From CAVPTL01 sp963727235 (GTDB taxonomy: Bacteria; Actinomycetota; Thermoleophilia; Gaiellales; JAICJC01): DNA of 64,000 nt. Of this stretch, positions 8,194 to 16,477 are shown piece by piece. The stretch spans positions 1 through 64,000 of the forward strand of contig CAVSFZ010000008.1 of the NCBI GenBank assembly GCA_963727235.1, read 5' to 3'. Positions within the stretch are counted from its first letter, which is position 1. Each line of letters begins with the position of its first letter. Below the pieces are notes generated by a model. It was not told where the DNA came from. It searched no databases and worked only from the letters and a program-made list of their open reading frames with translations. The position numbers and the translations under genes were made by a program.

Positions 8194-9474
8194 ATGGAGA
8201 TCCTGCCCCAAACAGCCGAGGTGGTGGACGGCCGCCTGCGCGTCGGCGGGGTGGACATGGCCGATCTGGCGCGGGAGTACGGGACGCCGCTGCAGGTGTA
8301 TGACCGCCATGCCGTGCGGGCTCGCACTCAGGCGTATGTCGATGCCCTGGATGCCTACCCGGGTGCTGCGCGAGCGGTGTTTGCCTGCAAGGCCAACTCG
8401 ACCGTGGGGGTGCTGCGCGAGGTGTTGGCCCAGGGCGTCGGTGCAGACGCCGCCTCGGAGGGGGAGCTGGCCGCTGCGCTTGCCGCCGGTGCCGATCCGG
8501 CGGCGGTGATCGTGCACGGAAACAACAAGTCCGATGCCGATCTGGATGCGGCGGTACGGGCCGGTTGCGGCTTGGTGGTGCTGGATCACCCGGGGGAGCT
8601 CGATCAGCTCGACCGGATCGCCGCTGCCCACGGGGTGGTGCAGCGGGTGCTGGTGCGGGTCACGCCGGGCATCACGGCCGACACCCACAAGAAGATCGTG
8701 ACCGGCCACAGCGACTCCAAGTTCGGCTTCGCGCCGGCAGATGCCCTGGATGCGCTCGACCGGGCCGCCGCGCTCGACCATCTGGCGCCGGCCGGCCTGC
8801 ACGTGCATCTGGGCTCTCAGATCCGCGACCTGCGGACGTATGTGGCGGCGGTCGGATGGCTGGCCAACCTGATCGACCAGAACGGGCTGGGTGAGCTGGG
8901 CGTGCTCGATCTCGGCGGTGGGCTGGCGGTTGCCCACACCGCCGGTGAGCAGGTGCCGGACATCGCCACCGGTGTCACCGAGATCGTGCTGTCGGTGGCC
9001 GAGGCGATGGCGGCCAGGGGTCTGCCGCTGCCCGAGCTGGTGCTGGAGCCGGGCCGGTCGATCGTGGGCCCGGCCGGGATCACGCTGTACTCCGTGGGCG
9101 CGATCAAGCTGGTGGAGAGCGGCACCACCTACGCAGCTGTGGACGGCGGCATGTCCGACAACCCCCGGCCGACGCTGTACGCCGCCAACTACCAGGCGCT
9201 GGTGGCCGACCGGGCCGACGCGCCGGGGCAGGTCACCTACACGATCGCGGGCAAGCACTGCGAGACCGGCGACGTGCTGATCGACCGCGCGGAGCTGCCG
9301 CGGCTGACGGCCGGTGACGTGCTGGCGGTGGCGGCCACCGGGGCCTATACGGCCAGCATGGCGTCCAACTACAACGCCATCCCCCGCCCGGCCGCGGTCA
9401 TGGTCGAGGACGGCACCGCCCGCCAGATCGTCCGCCGCGAAACCATCGCCGACCTCCTCAGCCGCGATGAATAA
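8194..9474 (+). CDS. lysA: diaminopimelate decarboxylase
   Basis: LysA removes CO2 from meso-diaminopimelate to give L-lysine, using pyridoxal phosphate. The 426-residue protein has the PLP-lysine motif VFACKANST near residue 64, the alanine-racemase-fold phosphate-binding sequence GLHVHLGSQI, the family glycine run LGGGLA, and near the end KHCETGDVL with its active-site cysteine (family signature CES/CETGD). ATG 8194 was preferred to GTG 8191 as the better initiator; either fits a leaderless transcript. The stop TAA (9472-9474) lies inside a palindromic repeat, so the last residues, DE, may come from that insertion. The gene is single, with a convergent neighbour. Confidence 0.95.
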   Translation: MEILPQTAEVVDGRLRVGGVDMADLAREYGTPLQVYDRHAVRARTQAYVDALDAYPGAARAVFACKANSTVGVLREVLAQGVGADAASEGELAAALAAGADPAAVIVHGNNKSDADLDAAVRAGCGLVVLDHPGELDQLDRIAAAHGVVQRVLVRVTPGITADTHKKIVTGHSDSKFGFAPADALDALDRAAALDHLAPAGLHVHLGSQIRDLRTYVAAVGWLANLIDQNGLGELGVLDLGGGLAVAHTAGEQVPDIATGVTEIVLSVAEAMAARGLPLPELVLEPGRSIVGPAGITLYSVGAIKLVESGTTYAAVDGGMSDNPRPTLYAANYQALVADRADAPGQVTYTIAGKHCETGDVLIDRAELPRLTAGDVLAVAATGAYTASMASNYNAIPRPAAVMVEDGTARQIVRRETIADLLSRDE

Positions 9475-9498
9475 TTGGTGCCAGGCACCAATTATTCA
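9468..9498. repeat. 31-base palindromic repeat, copy 1
   Basis: A perfect inverted repeat, 15 + 1 + 15, with centre GGTGCCAGGCACC and A+T-rich arms ending in TGAATAATT / AATTATTCA. It overlaps the lysA stop codon and separates lysA from the convergent lipoprotein gene. Five more copies occur in this window, all at gene ends. Confidence 0.9.
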
Positions 9499-9516
9499 CG
9501 CCAGGGCGTCACCTGG

Positions 9517-10020
9517 TCACTTAGGTGTGAACTGGATGAGGCCGACGTGGGTGGCTGCGGCGATCGCCTTGGCGTCCTTGAACTGATACACGAGCACCGA
9601 GCCTGACAGGATCCGGTGGGGGACGCCGAACACGAGCTGGCCGGCCACCGCCGCGCCGGGCTTGACCGTGCGTCCCACCAGCGGATCGGGCACGTCGGGC
9701 CTGAGTGCGCTCAGGAACTCGCGGCGGTTGCTGTCCAGGAGCCAGAACTGGGTGGACGTGATCGTCCCCGGCGTGTCGCCGGTGTTCGCCACCCGCAGGC
9801 GCACGATCGCGTACACCCGGGTACCGGGGAGCTCGACCTGGACGTCCACGTGGCGGCGCCACTCGATCTTCATGATCCGCACCGAGATATCCCCGAGGTG
9901 CAGCTCGGTGCCGGGTTTGGCGATGGTGTAGGTGGGCTGAGGCGGTCCGGAGGAGGCGGGGGGTGCGCTGGATCCGCTGCCGGACCCTCCCGAGCAGGCA
10001 GCCGCCGTCGCGGCGATCAC
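9517..10020 (-). CDS. DUF4352-like lipoprotein
   Basis: The mature part is an immunoglobulin-like beta domain of the DUF4352 type: VELPGTRVYAIVRLRVANTG, then TQFWLLDSNRREF and GAAVAGQLVFGVP. A lipobox-like TAAAC precedes a Gly/Ser-rich linker (SGGSGSGSS), so it is probably a membrane-anchored extracellular protein. GTG 10020 overlaps the upstream stop as GTGA but gives a very short signal peptide. Reading further upstream without a stop gives IRRIAAAALVIAATAAAC, an ideal lipoprotein signal, from an ATC codon at 10047 preceded by GGAGGGAGAG. The true start may therefore be ATC, or an ATG misread as ATC. The role is unknown. Confidence 0.7.
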   Translation of the reverse strand: MIAATAAACSGGSGSGSSAPPASSGPPQPTYTIAKPGTELHLGDISVRIMKIEWRRHVDVQVELPGTRVYAIVRLRVANTGDTPGTITSTQFWLLDSNRREFLSALRPDVPDPLVGRTVKPGAAVAGQLVFGVPHRILSGSVLVYQFKDAKAIAAATHVGLIQFTPK

Positions 10021-11900
10021 GAGAGCAGCTGCGGCGATGCGGCGGATGTCGCCTCTCCCTCCTCTTCCATTTCCGTCCGCAGTGCGCCCACGGACAACCC
10101 TTCCAGCGACAGAAACACGAACCCGACACCGACGCCGAGCAGCGCTTCGATCAGCTGAAGACCGATCGAGAACGTCACGGCAGCCCGTGCAGGTACCGAA
10201 TACAGCCGCGCCAGCAAGGTTGCAGTCGCGGCCTGAAACACTCCCAGATTACCCGGAGTGATGGGGAAGAGTTGCACCAGGTTGGACGCCAGGAAGACGA
10301 CTCCGGCGGCACCCACGCCCACCGGGATCGAGTACGCCTTGAGCGTCCAGTAGATGCCCAAAAGCTGGGCCAGCCACGACAGCGTGGACGTGAACAGCCC
10401 CCACGCAAGCAGGTGCGGCCGGCGGAAGATGGCCTGCCCCTGGCGCATCGAGACGAACACCGCCGTAAAGCTGATCCCCATCAGATGCCACCAGCGCTCC
10501 ACGTAGTCGGCCGGGTCGTGGGGTACGCGGTTGCGCCGGAAGCGCGCCCACAGCTCGATGATCCCGGCCGCCAGCGCGATCGAGAGCACCACCGCCGAGA
10601 GCACCGCCAGCAGGTTGATCGCCTGCCGGGGAACCGGCACGTAGGCGACCACCCCGATCAGCACCACCACCAGCGTGATGCCCGACAGGATCTGCTCGGT
10701 CACCAGCGTGCCGACGGCGGTCGACACCGGCAGGTGCACGCCCCGCGCGTGCAGCTTGCGGCGCAGCACCGACACGCGCGCGACCTCACCCAGGCGTGCA
10801 AACAGGATCGTGTTCATGAGAAAGCCGATGAAGATCGCCGGCACGACCTCCGACAGACGGGCATTCACATGCTCCTCGCCCTCGACCTTGTCCACGGCAT
10901 CCAGCGCCGCCTGCCAGGTGAGTGCCTTGGCGCCGACCGACGCCAGGTTGGCGAGCAGCGCCAGCGCTACGAAGAAGAACTTGGCCTCGGTGAAGACGTC
11001 GGCCACCACGCCGAAGCTGAACCGCTGCGACACGGCCACCACAACCGCCACCAGCACCGCCGCCACCGCGATCGACTTCAACACCATGCGCGGGTGCGGG
11101 CGCAGCTGCTTTGCAAGCTCCGACACGGTCACGAACTCGAGCTCACGCTCCCGCGCGGCGGCGAAGATCCCAGGCAGCGCCGCCACCGTCTGGGAGCGGT
11201 CGTCGCCGGCGCCGCTTCCGTCGCCGTCGTGCAGCAGCAGGATCGCGCCCGGGTGCAGGTGCTTGGCGCAGCGCGCCACGATCACGTCTGTGCCGGGTTT
11301 GGCCGTGTCGAAGACGCTGCCGGTCCAGCCCACCACCCGGTAGCCCAGCTCGCGGGCGACTCGCACCACGAAGATGCTGCGAAATCCGTGGGGAGTGCGG
11401 AACAGGTGAACGCCGTGGGGGCCGACCGCAGTCTCGATCTCGGCCTCGGTGGAGCGCAGCTGACGGGCGATCTCCTTGGGCCGGGCGAGCGCCATGATGC
11501 CGTGGTCGTAGCCGTGGCTGGCGAGCTCGTGGCCCTCGTCGACGATTCGCCGGGCCAGCTCGGGATGGGCGTGCACGTTGCGGCCCAGGCAGAAGAAGGT
11601 GGCCTTGATGCCGGCCTGGTGCAGCGCGTCCAGCACACCGGGTGTGAACTCCTCGGTGGGGCCGTCGTCGAAGGTGATCGCGACCACCGGGTTGGGGGTG
11701 AATCCCCGGCCGATGACCTTGCCGAACACTCGAGAGTTGGGGGTGAACGTGCCCCATGTCCAGGCCATCAGGCTGAGCACGATCACCGCCACCAGCGTCT
11801 TTCCGTGAGACTTCTCGAGCTGCTCGCCGACGATCGCCGCGATCACGATCACGACCGTCGCACAAGCTCCGTAGATGGTCAGTGTCTGGCGTTTGCCCAT
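10017..11900 (-). CDS. polysaccharide deacetylase fused to LPG-synthase-type flippase domain
   Basis: The 627-residue protein joins two families. After two N-terminal membrane helices, residues 70-270 are a NodB-type deacetylase: VVAITFDDGPTEEFTPG (catalytic Asp and metal Asp), HELASHGYDHG (metal His pair), LFRTPHGFRS and ILLLHDGDGSG. Residues 275-605 are a multi-helix domain of the lysylphosphatidylglycerol-synthase/AglD type (UPF0104): FIGFLMNTILFARLGEVARV and LASNLVQLFPITPGNLGVFQ. The latter family flips or transfers lipid-linked compounds. A deacetylase acting on a lipid-linked sugar that the second half moves is a reasonable guess. It overlaps the GT4 gene by 22 bases and the downstream lipoprotein gene by four, so the three form an operon. 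Confidence 0.85.
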   Translation of the reverse strand: MGKRQTLTIYGACATVVIVIAAIVGEQLEKSHGKTLVAVIVLSLMAWTWGTFTPNSRVFGKVIGRGFTPNPVVAITFDDGPTEEFTPGVLDALHQAGIKATFFCLGRNVHAHPELARRIVDEGHELASHGYDHGIMALARPKEIARQLRSTEAEIETAVGPHGVHLFRTPHGFRSIFVVRVARELGYRVVGWTGSVFDTAKPGTDVIVARCAKHLHPGAILLLHDGDGSGAGDDRSQTVAALPGIFAAARERELEFVTVSELAKQLRPHPRMVLKSIAVAAVLVAVVVAVSQRFSFGVVADVFTEAKFFFVALALLANLASVGAKALTWQAALDAVDKVEGEEHVNARLSEVVPAIFIGFLMNTILFARLGEVARVSVLRRKLHARGVHLPVSTAVGTLVTEQILSGITLVVVLIGVVAYVPVPRQAINLLAVLSAVVLSIALAAGIIELWARFRRNRVPHDPADYVERWWHLMGISFTAVFVSMRQGQAIFRRPHLLAWGLFTSTLSWLAQLLGIYWTLKAYSIPVGVGAAGVVFLASNLVQLFPITPGNLGVFQAATATLLARLYSVPARAAVTFSIGLQLIEALLGVGVGFVFLSLEGLSVGALRTEMEEEGEATSAASPQLLS

Positions 11901-13066
11901 GACGGCTGCCGGCCGGCGATCAGGTCGGTGTAGTAGGTCTCGAGCTGGGCGGCGACCCGTGGCCAGGAGTAGCGCTCGAGGGCTTCCCGGCGTCCCGCCG
12001 CTCCCATTCGCACGCGGTCGGCCTCGTTGTCCAGCAGGCTCCCAAGCGCCGCGGCAAACCGCTCGGCCGAGTCGGCCGGCTCGATCATGTATCCGTGTAC
12101 GCCGTCGCGCATCACCAGCTGGAAGCCCGAGATCCGGCTGGCCACCACGGGGCGGCCGCAGCTCATCGCCTCCAGCAGCACCATGCCAAACGACGCCCGG
12201 TTACAGGGCGTGCAGAAGACGTCGCCGCTGACCAGGTGGTTGGGCCGGCTGCGGTTCAGCCGCCCGGCGAAGTGGGCACTGCCACGCACCTCGCCCAACT
12301 GGTGCTCGTACTTCTTGCGCAGCGGGCCGTCTCCGACCACCACCAGGCGCACAGATGACCCGCGCTCGGCGTGCAGCAGCTTGAACGCGTCGATCATCGT
12401 ATCGAGGCCGTTACGGGGGTCGAAGCGGCCCACGAAGACGATGTTCTGGTGATCGCCCATCAGCTCGGCCACCGGCTCGGCTTGGGGCGAGAACAGCTCC
12501 GTGTCGATGCCGTTGGGGATCACGTGGTAGGCGAAGGGGAAGTACGGCGTGAGCGAGCCGATGCACGCCTCCGATACGCAGATGCGGCCGTCCAGGCGCT
12601 CGATCAGCGGACGCGTCCAGGCGGCCAGGATGTCCATCCCGGTGGTGGGCGGAAACACGCTGTGGAAGGTCGCGACAGAGAGCGCATCGTAGGGGGTGTG
12701 CTCGATCGCCCAGGCGGGCATCGGCGGGTTGTAGGGCGCGTGCACGTGCACCACGTCGAATCCCCGCTCGCGAAACAGGCGGCCCAGGCGGCGGCCCAGC
12801 CATGGCCCGATCACGTGCTGTGTCTGAGCGTTGTTGCCCCAGCCCGGCATGTAGATCGGGATGATGGTGCCGATCCGCAGCAGCTCGAAGGTCGGCTCGG
12901 GTGGTGGCAGATCGTCGTCTTTGGCAGACGGCTGCACGACGTGGTTGCCGGTGATCACGGTCACCTCGTGACCCATCGCGGTGAGCGCCCGGGCCTGGCC
13001 GTCGACGTGCTCCGAGATCCCGCCCAGCGCCGGATAGTAGAAGTCAGTCACGATTGCGATGCGCAT
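11879..13066 (-). CDS. family 4 glycosyltransferase (PimA/SqdX-like)
   Basis: The 395-residue GT-B enzyme starts MRIAIVTDFYYPALGGISEH, a typical GT4 N-terminus with the glycine-rich acceptor loop. The donor-binding half has VIPNGIDTELF, NIVFVGRFDPRNGLDTMI, the family E-x7-E region in CNRASFGMVLLEAMSCGRPV, and a final helix with YSWPRVAAQLETYY. Members transfer mannose, glucose or sulfoquinovose to lipids. The ATG at 13066 was chosen over upstream codons because the homologous N-terminus begins there. It leads the operon with the deacetylase-flippase fusion. Since sqdB is in the window, diacylglycerol sulfoquinovosyltransferase is one possibility, but a mannosyltransferase is equally likely. 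Confidence 0.85.
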   Translation of the reverse strand: MRIAIVTDFYYPALGGISEHVDGQARALTAMGHEVTVITGNHVVQPSAKDDDLPPPEPTFELLRIGTIIPIYMPGWGNNAQTQHVIGPWLGRRLGRLFRERGFDVVHVHAPYNPPMPAWAIEHTPYDALSVATFHSVFPPTTGMDILAAWTRPLIERLDGRICVSEACIGSLTPYFPFAYHVIPNGIDTELFSPQAEPVAELMGDHQNIVFVGRFDPRNGLDTMIDAFKLLHAERGSSVRLVVVGDGPLRKKYEHQLGEVRGSAHFAGRLNRSRPNHLVSGDVFCTPCNRASFGMVLLEAMSCGRPVVASRISGFQLVMRDGVHGYMIEPADSAERFAAALGSLLDNEADRVRMGAAGRREALERYSWPRVAAQLETYYTDLIAGRQPSWANARH

Positions 13067-13126
13067 ATGGCGGTGATCGTATCGGACGGGGTTTCCGGCC
13101 TTCCCGAAGCGCCACACACCACCGGT

Positions 13127-13132
13127 ATACTC
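13127..13132 (+). promoter_or_regulatory. -10 box of the FmdB-like gene (leaderless)
   Basis: TATACT ends eight bases before the ATG at 13141 and there is no ribosome binding site between them, so transcription probably starts at or next to the start codon. Confidence 0.55.
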
Positions 13133-13140
13133 TAGGTGCT

Positions 13141-13464
13141 ATGCCCATTTACGAATATCGCTGCACCAACGATCACCGATTCGAGGTGCTGCAACGGTTT
13201 TCGGATGATCCGATCGAGGTGTGCGAAGTGTGCGGCGCTCCTGCCGTGCGTGTGTTGCACCCGGTGGCGATTCACTTCAAGGGCTCAGGGTTCTACAACA
13301 CTGACTACGGCAAGGGCAAGAAGAAGCCGTCCGACTCCAAGAGCGACAGCGGCGGCGAGTCCAAGTCGAGTTCGGACTCCGCCTCCAGCAGCAGCTCGGG
13401 CGGCGACTCCAAGAAGTCCGACTCCAGCTCCAGCGGGGACAAGAAGAAGGCCGCCGAAGGCTGA
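13141..13464 (+). CDS. FmdB/CxxC zinc ribbon regulatory-type protein
   Basis: The 107-residue protein starts with the FmdB-family zinc ribbon: MPIYEYRCTNDHRFEV, where one ligand is replaced (C-x3-H instead of C-x2-C), then CEVCGAPAVRVLHPVAIHFKG and GSGFYNTDYG, the usual end of the family domain. From residue 60 it is a low-complexity tail of Ser, Lys, Asp and Gly, which looks disordered. The family is widespread and poorly understood; older names link it to formamidase regulation. The stop TGA (13462-13464) is the first triplet of a palindromic repeat, so the insertion has redefined the end of the gene. Confidence 0.85.
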   Translation: MPIYEYRCTNDHRFEVLQRFSDDPIEVCEVCGAPAVRVLHPVAIHFKGSGFYNTDYGKGKKKPSDSKSDSGGESKSSSDSASSSSSGGDSKKSDSSSSGDKKKAAEG

Positions 13465-13492
13465 ATAATTGGTGCCTGGCACCAATTATTCA
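13462..13492. repeat. 31-base palindromic repeat, copy 2
   Basis: Perfect inverted repeat identical to copy 1 except that the central base is T instead of A (GGTGCCTGGCACC), equivalent to the same element on the other strand. It lies between the convergent FmdB-like and LCP genes and supplies the stop codon of the former. Confidence 0.9.
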
Positions 13493-13501
13493 CCACCAGC
13501 C

Positions 13502-14704
13502 TCAGTGGACGGAGCAGCCGGGGCCGTAGAGCGATCCGCGGGCGGTGTGCTGGGGGGCCTGCTTGCCCAGGAACATGCCCAGCACGGCGGCGTTCTGCGG
13601 ACTCGAGACGAGCACGTCCTGGCCGCCGATCACCTGTGGGCTGCCGCCCAGGTGGCACTGCAGGGTGCGGCTCGCGCGGAACTTGACCCAGCCCAGCTCG
13701 AGAAAGTCGCGAGCGGTCAGGTCGGTCGCCAGCGGCTTGGCGATCGCCCGGCCGATGTCGGGCAGGTTGAAGATGTTCCACGGGCTGACCAGCTGGTGGC
13801 CGAGCGCGGCCATCACCCGCTGCTGCCGCTGGGTGCGGGTGATATCGGAGTCGCGCGGGTTGGTGGTGTGGCGGATCCGCGAGTAGGCCAGCGCATGCCG
13901 GCCGTCCAGCGTGATCGTGCCCTTCTCGAACCGCCACCCGTGCCCGTCGAACGGCTGTGACGACACCACCTTGTAGGGGTTGTCGATGGTCACTCCGCCG
14001 AGCGAGTCGATCAACTCGCGGAATCCCTGGAAGTCGACCAGCACCACGTGGTTGATCTTGAGCCCGGTGAGGTGGTTGACGGTTCGGATCAGAAGCTTTG
14101 GCCCGCCGAAGGCGAAGGCGGCGTTGATCTTGTCCACGCCATGGCCGGGGATCGGCACGCTCAGGTCGCGGGGGATCGAGAGCATCGAGATCAGATGCTT
14201 GCCGGGGTCGGTGCGATAGATCAGGATCGAGTCTGCCCGAGCGCCGGACACGGCGTTCGACCCGCGGCTGTCCGAGCCCATCACCAGGGTGTTCTGGCTG
14301 TTGAAAAGCACGCTTCCGCTGGGTGCCAGCGCCGACTTGGTGCGCTTGTCCAGGCGGGCATTGGCCTTCGCGACCTCGTTGGAGAAGGCGCGGTACCCCA
14401 GGAACACCCACACTCCCATGACCAGCATGACCGCGGCCGCGGCCAGCAGAATGCCGCGCTTCCAGCCGATCCGGCGAGGTCGCTGGGGCGGTTTGGGACG
14501 CCCCGGCGCAGCCACGATCGGCCGGTCGGGCGGGGCGCCCGGCGGGGCCATGTCGGGGGCCGGCATGCCCTCTGGAGTCGGTCGCGGTGGCGCCGCGGTC
14601 GCGCCTGCAGCCGCGCCGAACTCAAATCGTGCGGCTTCCGGGTCGTTGCCTGAGCGACCCCCTCGATAGGTGCGGAACCCCTTGCCCTGTTTCGATGCCG
14701 GCAC
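13502..14704 (-). CDS. LytR-CpsA-Psr family cell wall glycopolymer transferase
   Basis: LCP proteins attach anionic or other glycopolymers from lipid carriers to peptidoglycan outside the cell. The 400-residue protein has a Pro-rich cytoplasmic N-terminus (about 80 residues), one membrane helix (GILLAAAAVMLVMGVWVFLG) and the extracellular LCP domain: GSDSRG, RADSILIYRTDP, SIPRDLSVPIPG, KINAAFAFGG, VDFQGFRELIDSLGGV and ALAYSRIRHT with the lipid-phosphate-binding arginines. GTG 14704 was chosen because TAACAT (14717-14712) ends seven bases before it. It lies beside the glycan genes and divergent from a ROK kinase. The attached polymer is unknown. Confidence 0.9.
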   Translation of the reverse strand: MPASKQGKGFRTYRGGRSGNDPEAARFEFGAAAGATAAPPRPTPEGMPAPDMAPPGAPPDRPIVAAPGRPKPPQRPRRIGWKRGILLAAAAVMLVMGVWVFLGYRAFSNEVAKANARLDKRTKSALAPSGSVLFNSQNTLVMGSDSRGSNAVSGARADSILIYRTDPGKHLISMLSIPRDLSVPIPGHGVDKINAAFAFGGPKLLIRTVNHLTGLKINHVVLVDFQGFRELIDSLGGVTIDNPYKVVSSQPFDGHGWRFEKGTITLDGRHALAYSRIRHTTNPRDSDITRTQRQQRVMAALGHQLVSPWNIFNLPDIGRAIAKPLATDLTARDFLELGWVKFRASRTLQCHLGGSPQVIGGQDVLVSSPQNAAVLGMFLGKQAPQHTARGSLYGPGCSVH

Positions 14705-14710
14705 GCCCGG

Positions 14711-14717
14711 TATGTTA
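14711..14717. promoter_or_regulatory. overlapping divergent -10 boxes, LCP and ROK genes
   Basis: The heptamer TATGTTA reads TATGTT on the plus strand and TAACAT on the minus strand. The minus box ends seven bases before GTG 14704 (LCP); the plus box ends ten bases before GTG 14727 (ROK). Both transcripts would be leaderless or nearly so and cannot be initiated at the same time. Confidence 0.45.
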
Positions 14718-14726
14718 GCCACCGGT

Positions 14727-15674
14727 GTGTTGAAATCCTCCAAGATTCCCGCGGTCGGCATCGATCTGGGCGGCACGTCGATCAAGGCCGCGCTGGTCTC
14801 ACCGACACTCGAAGTGGTGGCTCACGACTCCATCCCCACCGATCTGTCGAGCCAGAATGCGCTGCTCGAATCGATCGTCGGGCTGGTGGAGGCGGTACGC
14901 AGCGGCACCGAGGTCCAGGGAGTCGGGTTCGGGCTTCCGTCGCAGGTGAACCAGATGACCGGGAGAGTGATCGACTCCACCAACGTGCCGATCGCAGACA
15001 TCGCCTTCAAGGAGGAGATGACGCAGCGGCTGGGGCTCCCGGTGGAGATCGACAACGACGCCAATGTCGCCTGCCTGGCCGAGGCGCTGGTGGGCGTGGC
15101 CCGCGGGCTCAGCCACGTGATCATGCTCACGCTCGGCACCGGGGTGGGGGGCGGGATCGTGATCGATGGTCAGATCTACCGGGGCGCGACCGGCTACGGC
15201 GGGGAGCTCGGCCACATGGTGGTGGCCGAGGACGGGCCGCCGTGTCAGGGCCACTGCCCCAACCATGGATGTCTCGAGGTGATGTCCTCGGCGGTGGGTG
15301 TGATGCACGCGGCTCAGGCGATCGCCGATCGGCAGCCCGACGGCACCCTCGCCGCGGCCCGCACCGCGGGGACGCTGGACGTGCACCATGTGATCGAGCG
15401 TGGTCTTGCCGGCGAGGCGGAGTGCGTCGAGGCGCTGGCGGTGGTGGGCAGGCACCTCGGGGTGGGGATCTCCAACTACATCAACATCTTCAATCCCCAG
15501 GCGGTGGTGGTCGGTGGCGGTATCTCTGCAGCCGGAGAGCTGATCCTCGGCCCCGCGCGCGACGAAGCCGGGCGGCGGGCGCTGCCGGCGCCGCTGCGCG
15601 AGGCCACGATCGCGCCGGCCAAGCTCGGCAACACCGCCGGTGTGCTGGGTGCCGCCGCGCTGATCCTGTCGTGA
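14727..15674 (+). CDS. ROK family sugar kinase (glucokinase-like)
   Basis: The 315-residue protein has the ATP phosphate motif GIDLGGTSIKAALV, the substrate/catalytic region EIDNDANVACLAEALVG, the second phosphate motif LTLGTGVGGGIVIDG and the ROK zinc signature, GYGGELGHMVV followed by CQGHCPNHGCLE. The zinc ligands (H-x-n-C-x-C-x4-C pattern) and the E-x2-H motif are intact, as in bacterial glucokinases rather than ROK repressors; there is no DNA-binding domain. Glucose is the likeliest substrate but N-acetyl-sugars are possible. GTG 14727 is preferred over ATG 14712, which would lie inside the promoter. The stop overlaps rsmI by four bases. Confidence 0.85.
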   Translation: MLKSSKIPAVGIDLGGTSIKAALVSPTLEVVAHDSIPTDLSSQNALLESIVGLVEAVRSGTEVQGVGFGLPSQVNQMTGRVIDSTNVPIADIAFKEEMTQRLGLPVEIDNDANVACLAEALVGVARGLSHVIMLTLGTGVGGGIVIDGQIYRGATGYGGELGHMVVAEDGPPCQGHCPNHGCLEVMSSAVGVMHAAQAIADRQPDGTLAAARTAGTLDVHHVIERGLAGEAECVEALAVVGRHLGVGISNYINIFNPQAVVVGGGISAAGELILGPARDEAGRRALPAPLREATIAPAKLGNTAGVLGAAALILS

Positions 15675-16477
15675 GCGGTCGCCTGACGGTGTGCCCGACG
15701 CCGATCGGGAACCTGGGCGATATCACCGTGCGCGTGATCGAGGCGCTCCGCTCGGCAGACGTGATCGCCTGCGAGGACACCCGCCGCACCGCCACGCTGT
15801 GCGCGGCCCACGGGATCTCCACTCGGCTGATGTCGCTGCACGAGCACAACGAGCAGGCCCGAGCGCCGGAGCTGGTCGAGCGGATCTCGGCTGGGGAACA
15901 GGTGGCGCTGGTGTCCGACGCGGGCATGCCGCTCGTCTCCGATCCCGGGGCGCGGCTGGTGGCGGCGGTGCTGGATGCCGGACTGGAGCTGGATGTGCTT
16001 CCGGGAGCGTCGGCTGTGACCACGGCGATCGCCACCTCGGGGCTGGCCGGAGGCGGATTCGTGTTCGCGGGGTTCCTGCCGCGGTCGGCGGCTGCGCGCG
16101 AGACCGCCCTGCAGCGTCTCGACGCGGCGGGGCTGCCGGTGGTCGTCTTCGAGTCGCCGCGGAGGCTGCCGGCCACGCTGCGCGCGCTCAGCGAGCGTGA
16201 CCCGCAGCGTCGCGCCGCCGTCTGTCGTGAGCTCACCAAGCTGCACCAGGAAGTCGCCCGCGGGACGCTGGCGGAGCTGGCCGAGCAGTTTCGCGAGACC
16301 CCGCGGGGCGAGATCACGCTGGTGCTGCAGGCCGTCGATGCACCGGCGGCACAGGTTCCTCTGGACGCGCTTTCCGAGCTGGCCGGGACGATCGGGGTGC
16401 GGCGGGCGGCGGAGCTGGGCGCACGCCTTACCGGCGCGCCGCGCAACCAGCTTTATCGCGCGCTCACCGGGAGATGA
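15671..16477 (+). CDS. rsmI: 16S rRNA (cytidine(1402)-2'-O)-methyltransferase
   Basis: RsmI methylates the ribose of C1402 in the decoding centre using S-adenosylmethionine. The 268-residue tetrapyrrole-methylase-fold protein begins LTVCPTPIGNLGDIT and has the family blocks ADVIACEDTRRT, LVSDAGMPLVSDPG, LDVLPGASAVTTAI, FAGFLPR, VFESPRR and CRELTKLHQEVARGTL. Length is slightly under the usual 280. The GTG at 15671 forms GTGA with the ROK stop. The 3' end overlaps the convergent AbrB-type gene by 14 bases. Confidence 0.95.
   Translation: MSGRLTVCPTPIGNLGDITVRVIEALRSADVIACEDTRRTATLCAAHGISTRLMSLHEHNEQARAPELVERISAGEQVALVSDAGMPLVSDPGARLVAAVLDAGLELDVLPGASAVTTAIATSGLAGGGFVFAGFLPRSAAARETALQRLDAAGLPVVVFESPRRLPATLRALSERDPQRRAAVCRELTKLHQEVARGTLAELAEQFRETPRGEITLVLQAVDAPAAQVPLDALSELAGTIGVRRAAELGARLTGAPRNQLYRALTGR

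Noticed and set aside
13305..14411. A 368-residue minus-strand open frame across palindrome copy 2 and the LCP gene.
   Set aside because: It is the LCP gene in a shifted frame; the LCP frame has all family motifs and the other is Arg/Pro-rich as expected from high-G+C shadow frames.
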